Shown here: piece by piece, positions 43,851-52,983 of the stretch | Numbering within the stretch: the stretch's first letter is position 1 | Layout of the letters: every line of letters begins with the position of its first letter | DNA from: Ruminococcus sp. | GTDB taxonomy: Bacteria > Bacillota > Clostridia > Oscillospirales > Ruminococcaceae | Assembly (NCBI GenBank): GCA_014799805.1 | Contig: JAAVHJ010000003.1 | Coordinates: 1-64,000 of the forward strand | Direction: 5' to 3' | DNA length: 64,000 bases | Notes under the pieces: generated by a model | What the model saw: the letters and a program-made list of their open reading frames with translations, nothing else | Database searches by the model: none | What the model was told of the DNA's origin: nothing | Program-made: the position numbers and the translations under genes

Positions 43851-44393
43851 TCAGATAATTTGCAGAATTTCATCAACTGCTTTGCGTTCTGGTGCAACTG
43901 GCGTTTCATCAGCATAACCAATTGCAATCAAAGCAGAAATACTTTCTTGTTCAGGCAAATTTAAAATTTCAACAATTTTTTTCTCATCAAAAATACCCAT
44001 AATCAGTGTACCGAATCCATATTCATGTGCTGTTAAACAAAACGTCTGGCAAGCAATTCCTGCATCAAATGATTGCCAATGTGTATTTTTATCTGTTGTA
44101 AAACTACCATCTTTTTCATAGCCAGAAATGCCATTGACTGTTGTCAAAATAATTAATGCTGGTGCATTTTGAATATTTAATTTATTTTTAGAAAAATCAC
44201 AAGTTCCTTGTTCGGCAATCTGATTTTTCAGCTCTGGATTTAAAATTGCATAATATCTTACTGTTTGAGAATTTTTCCAAGACGGTGCAAATTTAGCTGT
44301 TTCGATAATTTTTTGCAAATCTTCCTGTGTAACAGGCTGATTTGTATACTTTCTAATACTCCTGCGTTCTGTGATTGCTTTTATTAATTCCAT
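43851..44393 (-). CDS. Nitroreductase family protein
   Basis: A 180-residue FMN-dependent oxidoreductase of the nitroreductase superfamily. It starts with ERRSIRKY (FMN phosphate contact R residues), then KFAPSWKNSQT (about 33-43) and later ALIAIGYADETP near the end, all family hallmarks. It can reduce nitro compounds or quinones with NAD(P)H; the physiological substrate is unknown. The gene follows the kinase-like gene by 12 bp on the same strand. Confidence 0.9.
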   Translation of the reverse strand: MELIKAITERRSIRKYTNQPVTQEDLQKIIETAKFAPSWKNSQTVRYYAILNPELKNQIAEQGTCDFSKNKLNIQNAPALIILTTVNGISGYEKDGSFTTDKNTHWQSFDAGIACQTFCLTAHEYGFGTLIMGIFDEKKIVEILNLPEQESISALIAIGYADETPVAPERKAVDEILQII

Positions 44394-44405
44394 AATAAAA
44401 ACCTC

Positions 44406-45446
44406 CTAATTTAAAATATTTAAAATAATTTCCTGCATAGCATTTGCATTTGCAGAAATATTTTTCGCTAATTGTATTTGATTTCTTGCCCTGATTAAAT
44501 TATGTTCTGGATAAGAAATTTTGAAATATCTATTTCCCTGTAAATAATCCAGCAAATATCTTGTTGCTAATTCTACAGTGACTGTAAAAACAGCTTGTAC
44601 TAATACAGATTTTTCTTTTTGTGTCAAATTTTTTGCTTCTTGTAAATAGCCTGTTGCAAAAGCCTGAAATTTTTCTAAATCAATGCCAATTGCGCTGAAA
44701 TTTAAATCATCTGAAACTGTTTTTGAAGCAAATGACCGTACAGCATCACCGAAATCATAGACTAACATGCCTCTTGCGATAGTATCCCAATCGATAATGA
44801 TTGCTTGATTTTTATAAAATATCAAATTACTGCATTTCATATCATTATGAACAATTCTAAACGGCAATTTTTTAGTTTGATAAAGCTTAAAAATTTCACA
44901 AGCTTTTTCTTGCATAGATGCTAAAATTTTTAATTCTGGTAAATTTTGATTTTTATAATGATTTAATTTTTGCATATAATTTGGCGTATTATGAAAATCA
45001 GGAATTGTCTGTTTTAATTTTTTGCTGTCCAAGCCTGATAATCTTGTGTGAAATTCTCCAAATGCTTTCCCTGCTTGCTGAATTTGCATGAAACTATTAC
45101 AGATTCGCATATTTTCGCCTTGTATAAAATTCATCACACGAAAATTTTTATAATAATAATTTTGCTGTTCTGTCTGATAAAATTCTAATAGCTGCATATC
45201 TGGATAATGATTTTTTAAATAATTTGCAACGAGTGAAATATTTTGCATAATAATTTCTGGGTTTTGAAATACTGTAGGATTGACTTTCTGAAAAATATAA
45301 TATTTTTCTGTCAAATCAGGATATGAATAGATAACCTGATAAGTCTTATGAATCCCACCGTTTTGCAATAATTTAATATTTAATAAATTACCTGATAAAT
45401 TAAATTTTTTGCCTATGATGTTAAAAAAATTATGCAAATCTTTCAA
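44406..45446 (-). CDS. Aminoglycoside-phosphotransferase-fold sugar kinase (NahK-like)
   Basis: A 346-residue kinase of the APH superfamily. The start resembles N-acetylhexosamine 1-kinase: NGGIHKTYQV, then YYIFQKVNPTVFQNPE. The catalytic loop VHNDMKCSN (near residue 192) and the metal DWDT (near 212) are intact. It starts at TTG 45446, overlapping the previous gene by 4 bp (TTGA). NahK phosphorylates HexNAc at C1 during mucin and milk-glycan use, but homoserine- or choline-like substrates remain possible. Confidence 0.75.
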   Translation of the reverse strand: MKDLHNFFNIIGKKFNLSGNLLNIKLLQNGGIHKTYQVIYSYPDLTEKYYIFQKVNPTVFQNPEIIMQNISLVANYLKNHYPDMQLLEFYQTEQQNYYYKNFRVMNFIQGENMRICNSFMQIQQAGKAFGEFHTRLSGLDSKKLKQTIPDFHNTPNYMQKLNHYKNQNLPELKILASMQEKACEIFKLYQTKKLPFRIVHNDMKCSNLIFYKNQAIIIDWDTIARGMLVYDFGDAVRSFASKTVSDDLNFSAIGIDLEKFQAFATGYLQEAKNLTQKEKSVLVQAVFTVTVELATRYLLDYLQGNRYFKISYPEHNLIRARNQIQLAKNISANANAMQEIILNILN

Positions 45447-46144
45447 AGCAGTTTCACCTTTCTGTAAATAATATGCATTTTTGGATTTGTGATAATTGTT
45501 CCGTCATGATGATAATGCCCACAATACCAATGTTGATAATTTAATTTGCAGGCAACTTCTTCCAGAAAATCTGTCAATAAATTATCTGGATAAACAGAAT
45601 TTTCCCCAAATAATGCATGTTGGATACTTGTTGGCAAACAATGCGTAATGACATAATCTACTTGCAGGCGATGTCCTAATAAATTTGCCCTTGCTTCCTG
45701 CATTTCTTTTTTATTAGGAAGTTCCTGTTGCCACCAACTAATGCCTTTTATTCTGAATGGTTTATCATGACTTTCTGCACCACCCATTGTAAAAAAACTT
45801 TTACCATCAATTTCAAATATTTGTCCACGCATCAATTGTATGACGCTTTGGGAAATTCTGCGGATTTTTCCGCCTTTCCAGTATTCAACAGGGTATAATA
45901 ATTCTAGTAAATCAAAATTTTCATGATTTCCGTCCACAAACAAAGTTGTAAAATTTCTTTCTTCAAGCCATTGCAACAAACGAATTTCTACAAGGGAGCT
46001 GTCCCATACTAAGCCGAAATCTCCTGTAATAATTAAATAATCTTCTTTTGTCATGGTGTCAAATACTTCCTGATAGGCAACTGACAATCTTTCTAAATCC
46101 TGTTTGTCCCGCAAGCCATGAATATCCCCTGTTATCAGAAACAT
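45443..46144 (-). CDS. Metallophosphoesterase
   Basis: A 233-residue calcineurin-like phosphoesterase. Metal motifs are LITGDIHG (residues 3-10), IITGDFGLVWD (about 38-48), DGNHENFD (about 71-78), a VITHCLP (near 165) and GHYHHDG (near 212). The family covers protein phosphatases, cyclic nucleotide hydrolases and nucleotidases, and the substrate cannot be deduced. It overlaps the NahK-like gene. Confidence 0.9.
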   Translation of the reverse strand: MFLITGDIHGLRDKQDLERLSVAYQEVFDTMTKEDYLIITGDFGLVWDSSLVEIRLLQWLEERNFTTLFVDGNHENFDLLELLYPVEYWKGGKIRRISQSVIQLMRGQIFEIDGKSFFTMGGAESHDKPFRIKGISWWQQELPNKKEMQEARANLLGHRLQVDYVITHCLPTSIQHALFGENSVYPDNLLTDFLEEVACKLNYQHWYCGHYHHDGTIITNPKMHIIYRKVKLL

Positions 46145-46224
46145 AATTTTAATCCTCTCATGTTAGCCCTTAAATACTACTATTTTATTTTAGCATTTTC
46201 TGTCATTTCTGTCAAGAGTAATTT

Positions 46225-46265
46225 AAAAAAGCATTGTTCCATTTGCAAGAACAATGCTTTTTATG
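46225..46265 (-). terminator. Hairpin terminator at the end of the surface-protein remnant
   Basis: AAAAAAGCATTGTTC pairs with GAACAATGCTTTTTA around a nine-base loop. It is flanked by A and T tracts, so it works in either direction. Confidence 0.8.
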
Positions 46266-46274
46266 ATTTGATTT

Positions 46275-47229
46275 TCATTCATCTTCTTTACGGCGAATTC
46301 CTGATTTTTTCATAGCCAAACCCTGTTGCTAATAATGCATTAATAGAAATTAATAAATTTTTCAGAGAATTATTTCCAGTCTGTGGCAAATTAATTTCTT
46401 CATTCTTAGAATTTGTACCAATTCCTGTCACAGGATTAATGATATAAATATCAAGAACAGTCTCTTTTTCGTCTGTTAATGTAATTTCATACTGTCCGTT
46501 TTCTAATGCAGAACTGCTAGCTTTAACAATATTCTTTATATTATTTTTGGATTTATAATTATTCATTGTCCAATTATAAAGTTCTTCGTTAGAAGCGATA
46601 TTTGTAACTGTTGTTTCCGTTGGAGCTATTTCTGTCGTGATAGTAATGATTACGGTTTCTGGCGGTTCTGATGTTGTTTCTTCTGGTGCTTTTTCCTCGT
46701 CAATTATCTCAAATTTTCTATCATATTTTTCTGCATATGCTTGTGTGCTGTGGAATCTGCGTAGCCATAGATTATAGCTGTATCTGAAATCGTATTACTG
46801 CTATTATAAATTTCACATTCTGGATTTTTAATTATATTTAATTATAATAGATGTTAAAGCAGAACCGTTTTCAAAAGCACCCTCACCAATTGTTGTTACA
46901 TCATTTTCAATAGCAGCTTTTTCAATTTGATAATATCCAACAGTAGAAATCCATGAAGCCTGATTACCATAAAAATCCGCCATTTTACCTGTCCCACTGA
47001 TTATTAATGCTCCTGTACTTAAATCATACCACCATAGTACTTTATCACCACACATACCAGTATTAACAACATCATCTTCTGCATTTGCAAGAACAGGTTT
47101 TATTTCCGGTTACACCTGTCCAATTGTTTGAAAGTTCCCTGCACACAAGCACAGTGCTGTGATACCTGCAAGCAGGGTTTTTAACTTTTTATTCTTAAAA
47201 TAAACCCTCTCTATTTTTTGCCCTCTCAT
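46275..47229 (-). pseudogene. Broken BspA-like, LPXTG-anchored surface protein
   Basis: The pieces in order on the minus strand are as follows. A signal peptide starts at 47229 (LKTLLAGITALCLCAGN). An in-frame TAA follows VGQTIGQ-type sequence at about 47112. Then come a MCGDKVLWWYDLSTGALIISGTG unit and one BspA repeat. A frameshift near 46845 precedes KNPECEIYNSSNTIS, and a 2-nt shift near 46758 precedes a Thr/Glu-rich stretch. The LPQTG sorting signal and membrane helix follow (near 46390). A single-base shift near 46320 precedes the basic tail KKSGIRRKEDE. At least one nonsense and three frame changes: clearly decayed. An intact relative would be a cell-wall anchored adhesin. Confidence 0.8.
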
Positions 47230-47230
47230 A

Positions 47231-47279
47231 AAAGTAATTACTTTAAGAATATTATACCATAAAAAAATTAAAAATGCAA
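47231..47279 (-). promoter_or_regulatory. Promoter and palindrome of the broken surface-protein gene
   Basis: On the minus strand TTGCAT (47274-47279), 17 bp, TATAAT (47251-47256), then the 14-bp palindrome AAAGTAATTACTTT (47231-47244) directly before the ATG. The promoter is intact though the gene is not. Confidence 0.6.
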
Positions 47280-47374
47280 GTAGTTTTGCACAAAATTTAG
47301 GATATTTAAGCAAAATTTGTATATATTATACATAAAAAAAAAAAAAAACGCTTGTATTTTTTTGTATATATTGC

Positions 47375-47411
47375 ATAAAAAAGCACTGTCCAAAAGTAAG
47401 ACAATGCTTTT
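47375..47411 (-). terminator. Terminator of the GGDEF gene
   Basis: AAAAAGCA-C-TGTC pairs with GACA-A-TGCTTTTA with one mismatch and an eight-base loop, ending 8 bp from the stop codon. Confidence 0.75.
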
Positions 47412-47418
47412 ATCCTGA

Positions 47419-48657
47419 TTATTGAATTTGATAAATTCGATTACCGCCGTCACGTTTTGCCGTATGTAATGCAGAATCTAATTTCATAAGCAAAGTATTT
47501 ACATCAAGATTATCACTTGGTAAATAATGATAAATACTTGCAGAAACAGTTGCCTGTAATACAATATTACCTGTCATCATCGTTGGCTGACCGATACCTT
47601 GACGAATCTGTTCGGCTAATTGCTGTGCCTGTGCGTCAGATACATGTTCATAGAAAATCATACAGAATTCATTGCCAGTAATATTAAACATTTCTGCATA
47701 ATCGGAATATTCTTCTTTGAGACGTTCTGCAATGGTTGAAAGATATTCATCACCTAATTCATAGCCGTAAGTATCATTAAATGCTCTGAAATTATCAATA
47801 TCAAATACTGCAATATTAAACTGTGTGTTATTAATTAACTGTGATAAGCTTTCATCAAGTGCATAGCGATTTTTCATACCAGTTAAAATATTTGTCATAG
47901 CAGAATCAAGCAATTTCTTTCTGGATTTTGTCAATCTTGCACTTGCTTCATTTAATTCTCTGGTTTGTTGCTGTACTTCGATTAAAGTTTTAATCTGCCT
48001 GTTACCAAGAATCCACAAAGCAATAAATAAAATAATTGACACAACAATTAAACTTGCCTGTGCAATTATATGATTCAAAGTTGTCTGCTGTTCTGCTTTT
48101 TTACAGTCTGCTGTACTGATTTCTACAACAGCTTCCAGCATTTCATTTGCAGTGACTTGCAACGGCTCAAGTTCCTGTGTATAAATACTAACAACAGATT
48201 CATTTTCCATATCTGCAAGATTATCTTGTACTTCATCAATTTTTCTTTTATAAGCATCTAATGCATAGGTTGCGTGGATAAATCTTCTTCTGAGTAAATC
48301 CGAATCTGCAATATCTTTTAAATAAACATCTTTTAAATTTTCAATTTCAATAAATTCATTTTCAATAGAATTTAAAATATTAATGCCATTATGTTCTTTT
48401 TCGCCAGCAACATATAATAATACATCTTGATTTATCTGTGCAAATTCATTCTGAATGGCATCAATCGTATTCACAGATGAAATATTTTTATCATATTGAC
48501 TTCTACTGCCAAGATAGACAAGATTTTCAACAACCATGTTAAATGCAATCACTATCAGATAAACCAAAGCCATTGCAACATAAGCTCTTTTGGTTTTTCT
48601 TAAAACAGGGTCTTTTCGCTGTTTCCTATCAATTGCACTTCTAATGTTTCTAGCCAT
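47419..48657 (-). CDS. Membrane GGDEF-domain protein with degenerate active site
   Basis: A 412-residue protein. TM1 is at about residues 27-48, an extracytoplasmic helical sensor domain at about 50-200, TM2 at about 200-222, and a coiled linker at 225-245. The GGDEF domain (about 250-412) starts LTGMKNRYALDESL and has FDIDNFRAFNDTYGYELGDEYL. The signature loop reads ITGNEF where active cyclases have GG(D/E)EF. Loss of the second Gly and the acidic residue should abolish c-di-GMP synthesis, leaving a binding or signalling role. It follows a substrate-binding lipoprotein gene by 14 bp, and the two probably form one sensor. Confidence 0.85.
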   Translation of the reverse strand: MARNIRSAIDRKQRKDPVLRKTKRAYVAMALVYLIVIAFNMVVENLVYLGSRSQYDKNISSVNTIDAIQNEFAQINQDVLLYVAGEKEHNGINILNSIENEFIEIENLKDVYLKDIADSDLLRRRFIHATYALDAYKRKIDEVQDNLADMENESVVSIYTQELEPLQVTANEMLEAVVEISTADCKKAEQQTTLNHIIAQASLIVVSIILFIALWILGNRQIKTLIEVQQQTRELNEASARLTKSRKKLLDSAMTNILTGMKNRYALDESLSQLINNTQFNIAVFDIDNFRAFNDTYGYELGDEYLSTIAERLKEEYSDYAEMFNITGNEFCMIFYEHVSDAQAQQLAEQIRQGIGQPTMMTGNIVLQATVSASIYHYLPSDNLDVNTLLMKLDSALHTAKRDGGNRIYQIQ

Positions 48658-48671
48658 TTTTTCAACCTCCT

Positions 48672-49748
48672 TTAATCATCTGATGAATTAATTAAGAACT
48701 GCACGTCTGCTTGGTCGATATTTTCAGCTGTAACTAATATTGCCCCTGTATCTACAAGAGATGCTATTTCTTCACCATTTATCAAATTTTTTGCACATCT
48801 GATACCAAGATAGCCCATATTATATGGATTTTGTACAATCACAGCATCTAAAATCCCACTTGTGATATAATTATAAGCACCGTCAAAATAATCAAATCCA
48901 ACAAGTTGTACTTCATCTTGCTGAATCGTTCCAGCGTCTATTAATTCAGAAATTGCTTCGCATGCACCTCTTGTGCCAGGTTGATTGGTTGTATAAATTA
49001 AATTCACATGTTCTTCTGTAATTAATTTTTTAGCCATGTCTTTAGAAATTTCCATATCGCCTTCACCGTCATAAGGCGTTATAATTTTAATATCACTTGT
49101 AGTTTCATCATTTTCTGTTTCAGCTTCAGATTTTTTTTCTTCATTCTGCGAATTATTATGCTTAGAACCAGCTCCGGCAGGCATAGCATTAGAACTATCT
49201 TCTGACGGGTTCAGTTCGTTGATAAATCCTGTTTTTCTTAAATCTGCTGTAGAAGTGTCACCATGATAAATAATCCCGACTTTTCCATCATTGCTTAGTA
49301 AATCTTTTGTATATCTTGCAACAATTGCTGCTGCTGAAACATTCTGTGTGCCAATATAAGCGACTCTGCCCTCATAGCTAACATCAGAATCAATTGTCAA
49401 AATAGGAATTCCTGCATTGGTTGCATTATAAAGTACTTCATTCTCAGCATCTGCATCTATTGGTGCTAATACAATTGCATCTACACGTTCAGAAATTGCC
49501 TGATTAATCATAGAAATCTGGTCATCTACATTTTCCACATCTGGTGCAAGACGCATGATTGTAATATTCATTTCTTCTTCAACATCATCACATGCTTTCC
49601 AAACAGATTCCCAATATTGATCCCTTTTATTTTTGCAAATAACGGCAATATTCATATTAGATTCTTTTTCTTGATAGGAACAACCAACAGTTGCTAGCAT
49701 AGACAACAAAGACATGAAAATCACTGTGCCTTTTATCAATTTTTTCAT
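48672..49748 (-). CDS. Periplasmic-binding-protein-like lipoprotein (ribose/LacI type)
   Basis: A 358-residue protein with a lipoprotein signal (MSLLSMLATVGC, lipidated Cys near residue 23). The mature part is a type I sugar-binding fold (RbsB/LacI-like), with residues DAIVLAPIDADAENEVL and GIPILTIDSDV. A low-complexity acidic insert at about residues 185-215 interrupts the fold. No ABC permease or ATPase gene is adjacent. The next gene encodes a membrane GGDEF protein, so binding is likely to be for sensing, not uptake. AGGAGG precedes the ATG. Confidence 0.85.
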   Translation of the reverse strand: MKKLIKGTVIFMSLLSMLATVGCSYQEKESNMNIAVICKNKRDQYWESVWKACDDVEEEMNITIMRLAPDVENVDDQISMINQAISERVDAIVLAPIDADAENEVLYNATNAGIPILTIDSDVSYEGRVAYIGTQNVSAAAIVARYTKDLLSNDGKVGIIYHGDTSTADLRKTGFINELNPSEDSSNAMPAGAGSKHNNSQNEEKKSEAETENDETTSDIKIITPYDGEGDMEISKDMAKKLITEEHVNLIYTTNQPGTRGACEAISELIDAGTIQQDEVQLVGFDYFDGAYNYITSGILDAVIVQNPYNMGYLGIRCAKNLINGEEIASLVDTGAILVTAENIDQADVQFLINSSDD

Positions 49749-49892
49749 GAAAAACAGCCCTCCTATATCATAAATTATGATTAAAAAAATATATTTTTAC
49801 ATATTTTTTATATTAAATAACTAATTGCACTAGATATTGCGAAATTATACATGAATTAAGATTTATTTCAAAAAAAGTCAAATTCATTTTTC

Positions 49893-49921
49893 ATTATAGC
49901 ATATTTCTTTTCAAAATACAA
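49893..49921 (-). promoter_or_regulatory. Promoter of the binding-protein / GGDEF operon
   Basis: On the minus strand TTGTAT (49916-49921), 17 bp, TATAAT (49893-49898). About 145 bp of leader precede the start codon. Confidence 0.7.
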
Positions 49922-50068
49922 TTGCTAAATATGACGAATTTATTAGCTTTTTTCTGTCTATTTTTGCCTTTGTTTTTGTTAATAAAAATTATTTGGTGCG
50001 AAGTGCAATATTTTTATCATAAATTTTTGTAAGAAATATAAAAAATCAGAAAATCATTCTGTAATCTA

Positions 50069-50097
50069 TTGACAATTCGCCGAATTCATGATATAAT
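50069..50097 (+). promoter_or_regulatory. Promoter of the kinase-vWA-PP2C cluster
   Basis: TTGACA (50069-50074), 17 bp, TATAAT (50092-50097). It is a full consensus match and the only strong promoter found before the five-gene cluster. Transcription should start near 50104, leaving a leader of almost 200 nt. Confidence 0.8.
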
Positions 50098-50189
50098 TTT
50101 AGTAAATGTGTATTATCTATCATAAATTAGCAAATGATAAAACCCCAAAATTAAGGGAAAAATTATTTTTAGTTATTTTTTATTTTTTT

Positions 50190-50300
50190 AAGAAAGGAGA
50201 AGCTACTCAAGAAAAAATAAACTTTGCAATTAAATTGCAGTGAAATTTTCTTGATATGGGCATATATTTGCCTGTATAGTAAGTAGCAAAATTTTACTTT
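50190..50300 (+). ncRNA. Structured leader with hairpin between ribosome binding site and start codon
   Basis: AAAGGAG (50193-50199) is 101 bp from ATG 50301, too far for direct use. Between them GCTACT (50202-50207) pairs with AGTAGC (50282-50287). It encloses CAAGAAAA/TTTTCTTG (50208-50215 and 50246-50253), which itself contains TGCAAT/ATTGCA (50225-50239), and a GGCA/TGCC hairpin (50259-50272). Folding into this three-way shape would bring the ribosome site to about 15 nt from the ATG. The vWA gene in the same cluster has the same outer stem in the same place (52948-52971). Confidence 0.55.
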
Positions 50301-51449
50301 ATGGTCAATGTAGCAGGATTTGAGAACACAGTAGCTGTTAGTCAAAAGCTAAAAGGTATGCTTCAGCAATTCGGCAATGAAATTCTAAACAATCCCGACC
50401 AGTTTATTTCATTGATGAATGACTATATTCCAGAATATGAAAAAGAACGCCGTTTATTAAAAAACGTTACCAAAAGTGGCATATTAACTGCTATGCAAAG
50501 AGGTGACAATCAGAAAATTTCTATTATGAAATCAAAAGAATATATGATGAATGAAATGTTCTTGTCAGAAGGTGCAGTAGAATTTGTAATGGTATGTTTT
50601 ACTTACTTGTTGGACTGGTCTTATGAAACAACAATGCCAGAACAAGGGGCAATGCCTGCACCAGCACAAACATTTTCAGCACAGCCACAATTTGCGAATC
50701 CCTTTGCTCCACCACCACCTGTTAATACATATGGTACACCACAACAAGCAATGCGACAGCCTATGATGGCACAGCCTGCAATGGTGCAACCTATGCCACA
50801 ACCAGCACTTACGCCACAGCAACCTCAAGTTACACCTGTGCCACAAAGACAGCCTGTACAACCTGTTGTGGAAGAAATCCCACAGGAAACCGACCCCGAC
50901 AAAATTTTCAAGCCATCTGATGCGGGACGTTACAGATTAAAAGGCAATGTAAAAATTCCAAGTGGTTATACTACATTGGATAGTTTTTGTTTTGATGGAT
51001 TTGGCTTTATGAAAAATGCAGAACTTCCCTCAACGTTAATTACAATTGGTGATTATGCATTTTCTGAATGCAAGAGATTAAAAACAATTACAATTCCTGC
51101 AAGTGTGAGAATTCTTGGAGCAGGCGTATTTAATCTATGCGGAAAATTGACAAAAGTTAATATTCCAGCAGGTGTCACGGAAATTCCAGATAATATATTC
51201 CAGTTTTGTCATAATTTAGAAATCGTAGATTTGCCAAATACAATTATTAGTATTGGCAGTTGTGCGTTTCAAGGCTGTGACAGTCTGAAAAAATTATTTA
51301 TTCCAGACAGTGTGAAACAAATTGCAGATGATGCATTTTCACAGTGCAGAGCTTTGACAATTAAATGCTATGACAAATCTTATGTACAAAGATACTGCAA
51401 GGAAGTTGGCATTAAAGCTGAAACAATCAGCAAGGGCGGTTTGTATTGA
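50301..51449 (+). CDS. BspA-type leucine-rich repeat protein with N-terminal helical domain
   Basis: A 382-residue cytoplasmic protein with no signal peptide. Residues 1-115 form a helical domain of the kind seen in Firmicute signalling proteins (NNPDQFISLMNDYIPEYEKERRLLKNV then SEGAVEFVMVCFTYLLDW). Residues 116-195 are a Pro/Gln/Met-rich linker. Residues about 200-375 hold five or six BspA LRRs (TLITIGDYAFSECKRLKTITIPASV). LRRs bind proteins; an intracellular one at the head of a kinase cluster suggests a scaffold or sensor. Its start lacks a near ribosome site; see the structured leader. Confidence 0.85.
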   Translation: MVNVAGFENTVAVSQKLKGMLQQFGNEILNNPDQFISLMNDYIPEYEKERRLLKNVTKSGILTAMQRGDNQKISIMKSKEYMMNEMFLSEGAVEFVMVCFTYLLDWSYETTMPEQGAMPAPAQTFSAQPQFANPFAPPPPVNTYGTPQQAMRQPMMAQPAMVQPMPQPALTPQQPQVTPVPQRQPVQPVVEEIPQETDPDKIFKPSDAGRYRLKGNVKIPSGYTTLDSFCFDGFGFMKNAELPSTLITIGDYAFSECKRLKTITIPASVRILGAGVFNLCGKLTKVNIPAGVTEIPDNIFQFCHNLEIVDLPNTIISIGSCAFQGCDSLKKLFIPDSVKQIADDAFSQCRALTIKCYDKSYVQRYCKEVGIKAETISKGGLY

Positions 51450-51511
51450 TGCCAAACCTGCTGTCAATATTTCACAAATTACAATTTAGAATTAGAAAGG
51501 GATGAATTCAA

Positions 51512-52870
51512 ATGGTTGAACTACAAATCGGGCAGTATGTCGAAATGGAATATGGCGGAGCTGCTAAAGTAAAAAAAGTTCTTGGACAGGGCGGTCAAGG
51601 TATTGTTTATCTGGTTGAATTTAATAACATGGATTATGCATTAAAATGGTATGATGTTGATAAAATGCGTAATCCGAAAGCATTCCGTCAGAATATTGCA
51701 AATAATATTAACGATGGCGCACCAAGTAATAAATTCTTATGGCCGAAATATCTTACAAAGCCTATGGAAACTGGAGGCTTTGGCTATTTAATGGATTTAA
51801 GACCACATGGTTATGATTCTTTTGTAGATATTTTAAATACTTATAAACTGGACGTAGACCCATTGACAGGCAAGGCAATTAAAACAGCTGTGCAATTTAA
51901 GAGTTTATATGCAATGGTAACAGCAGTGATTAATATTGTGAATGCGTTCAGACAACTTCATAGAGCTGGCAAAAGCTATCAGGATTTGAATGACGGCGGA
52001 TTTTTTATTAATATTAAAACTGGTGATATTCTAGTCTGCGACTGTGATAATATTGCACCTGATGGCAGCAATTTTGGTATCGGTGGCAAACCAGGCTACA
52101 TGGCTCCTGAAGTTGTTCGGGGTTTGAAAAAGCCCGATGTACAGACGGATAAATACTCACTTGCCGTTGTATTATTTAAATTATTATTCAGAGGCGACCC
52201 AATGGAGGGTGAAAAAGTTGTCAAAGATATTTGCTTGACAGAAACTTCTGAACTAAAACATTATGGGCAGAATGCAATATTTGTTTATGACCCGAATGAT
52301 ACTTCTAATCGTCCAGTAAGGGGCATTCATGATAACGTAATTAAATTCTGGAAAATTTATCCAACTTATGTACGTGATGCATTTATTCATTCGTTTACAG
52401 TGGGGATTTCAGAGCCTAATAAACGCATTATTGAAAACGAATGGCAGAAATTATTTATTCGTTTGCGTTCTGAAATTGTAGCCTGCACTTGCGGAAGAAC
52501 GAATTTTACAACAATGTTCAGAAAAGCGGAAGATAATCCGAATTTCTTCGTGTGTCCAAGATGTGGAAATTATATTGCTAGTCTTGCATTTAATAATAAA
52601 GATTACAGAGTGCCGTTATATTTAGGCTATAAATTCTACGCATGTGAAACAGAAAAAAATTCTGATGATTTTGAAACCGTAACGGGTGAAGTAGTAGAAA
52701 ATAAACTCCGTGCTGGCATGTTGGGCGTAAAGAACAGTTCTGGCAAGACATGGAGAGTCAAAATGCCTGATGGTAATTTTTATTCTACGCCGTCTGGAAA
52801 AGGTTTCCCATTATGGGAAAATTTAGAAATTAATTTTGGTGATGGCATTATTGCTAAAATTGGTGATTAA
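51512..52870 (+). CDS. Ser/Thr protein kinase-like protein with C-terminal zinc ribbon (TerY-P triad type)
   Basis: A 452-residue protein. The kinase domain occupies residues about 10-300, with a glycine loop LGQGGQG (24-30), lysine in YALKWYD (K45), a catalytic loop YQDLNDGGFF (near 160) in place of HRD, CDCDN in place of DFG (near 180) and a GYMAPEV loop (near 200). The key D and N residues are present, so it is probably active. A zinc ribbon (CTCGRTN...CPRCGNY) follows at about residues 325-350, then a small beta domain. Kinases with this ribbon are the third member of TerY-P triads. It is flanked by a vWA and a PP2C gene as the triad predicts. Confidence 0.85.
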   Translation: MVELQIGQYVEMEYGGAAKVKKVLGQGGQGIVYLVEFNNMDYALKWYDVDKMRNPKAFRQNIANNINDGAPSNKFLWPKYLTKPMETGGFGYLMDLRPHGYDSFVDILNTYKLDVDPLTGKAIKTAVQFKSLYAMVTAVINIVNAFRQLHRAGKSYQDLNDGGFFINIKTGDILVCDCDNIAPDGSNFGIGGKPGYMAPEVVRGLKKPDVQTDKYSLAVVLFKLLFRGDPMEGEKVVKDICLTETSELKHYGQNAIFVYDPNDTSNRPVRGIHDNVIKFWKIYPTYVRDAFIHSFTVGISEPNKRIIENEWQKLFIRLRSEIVACTCGRTNFTTMFRKAEDNPNFFVCPRCGNYIASLAFNNKDYRVPLYLGYKFYACETEKNSDDFETVTGEVVENKLRAGMLGVKNSSGKTWRVKMPDGNFYSTPSGKGFPLWENLEINFGDGIIAKIGD

Positions 52871-52947
52871 TAATTTAACACAGACCTTGTGGGGGCAGTC
52901 AAGCAGGGTATTTTATAAAAATAATTATATTATTAAGAAAGGGGAAA

Positions 52948-52971
52948 GCTACTCTGAAAGAAAAAAGTAGC
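52948..52971 (+). promoter_or_regulatory. Hairpin between ribosome binding site and vWA start codon
   Basis: AAAGGGGAA is followed by GCTACT (52948-52953), a 12-base loop, AGTAGC (52966-52971), and 12 nt later ATG 52984. The same outer stem and the same preceding TTAAGAAAGG occur in the leader at 50190. An in-frame CTG at 52954 would also suit the ribosome site directly, so an unusual start codon is the alternative reading. Confidence 0.55.
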
Positions 52972-52983
52972 AGTAATATATTA

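Noticed and set aside
50202..50290. Known riboswitch in the cluster leader
   Set aside because: The stems do not match consensus cores that I know (c-di-GMP GEMM, SAM, TPP, glycine, preQ1 and similar), so no named class is claimed.
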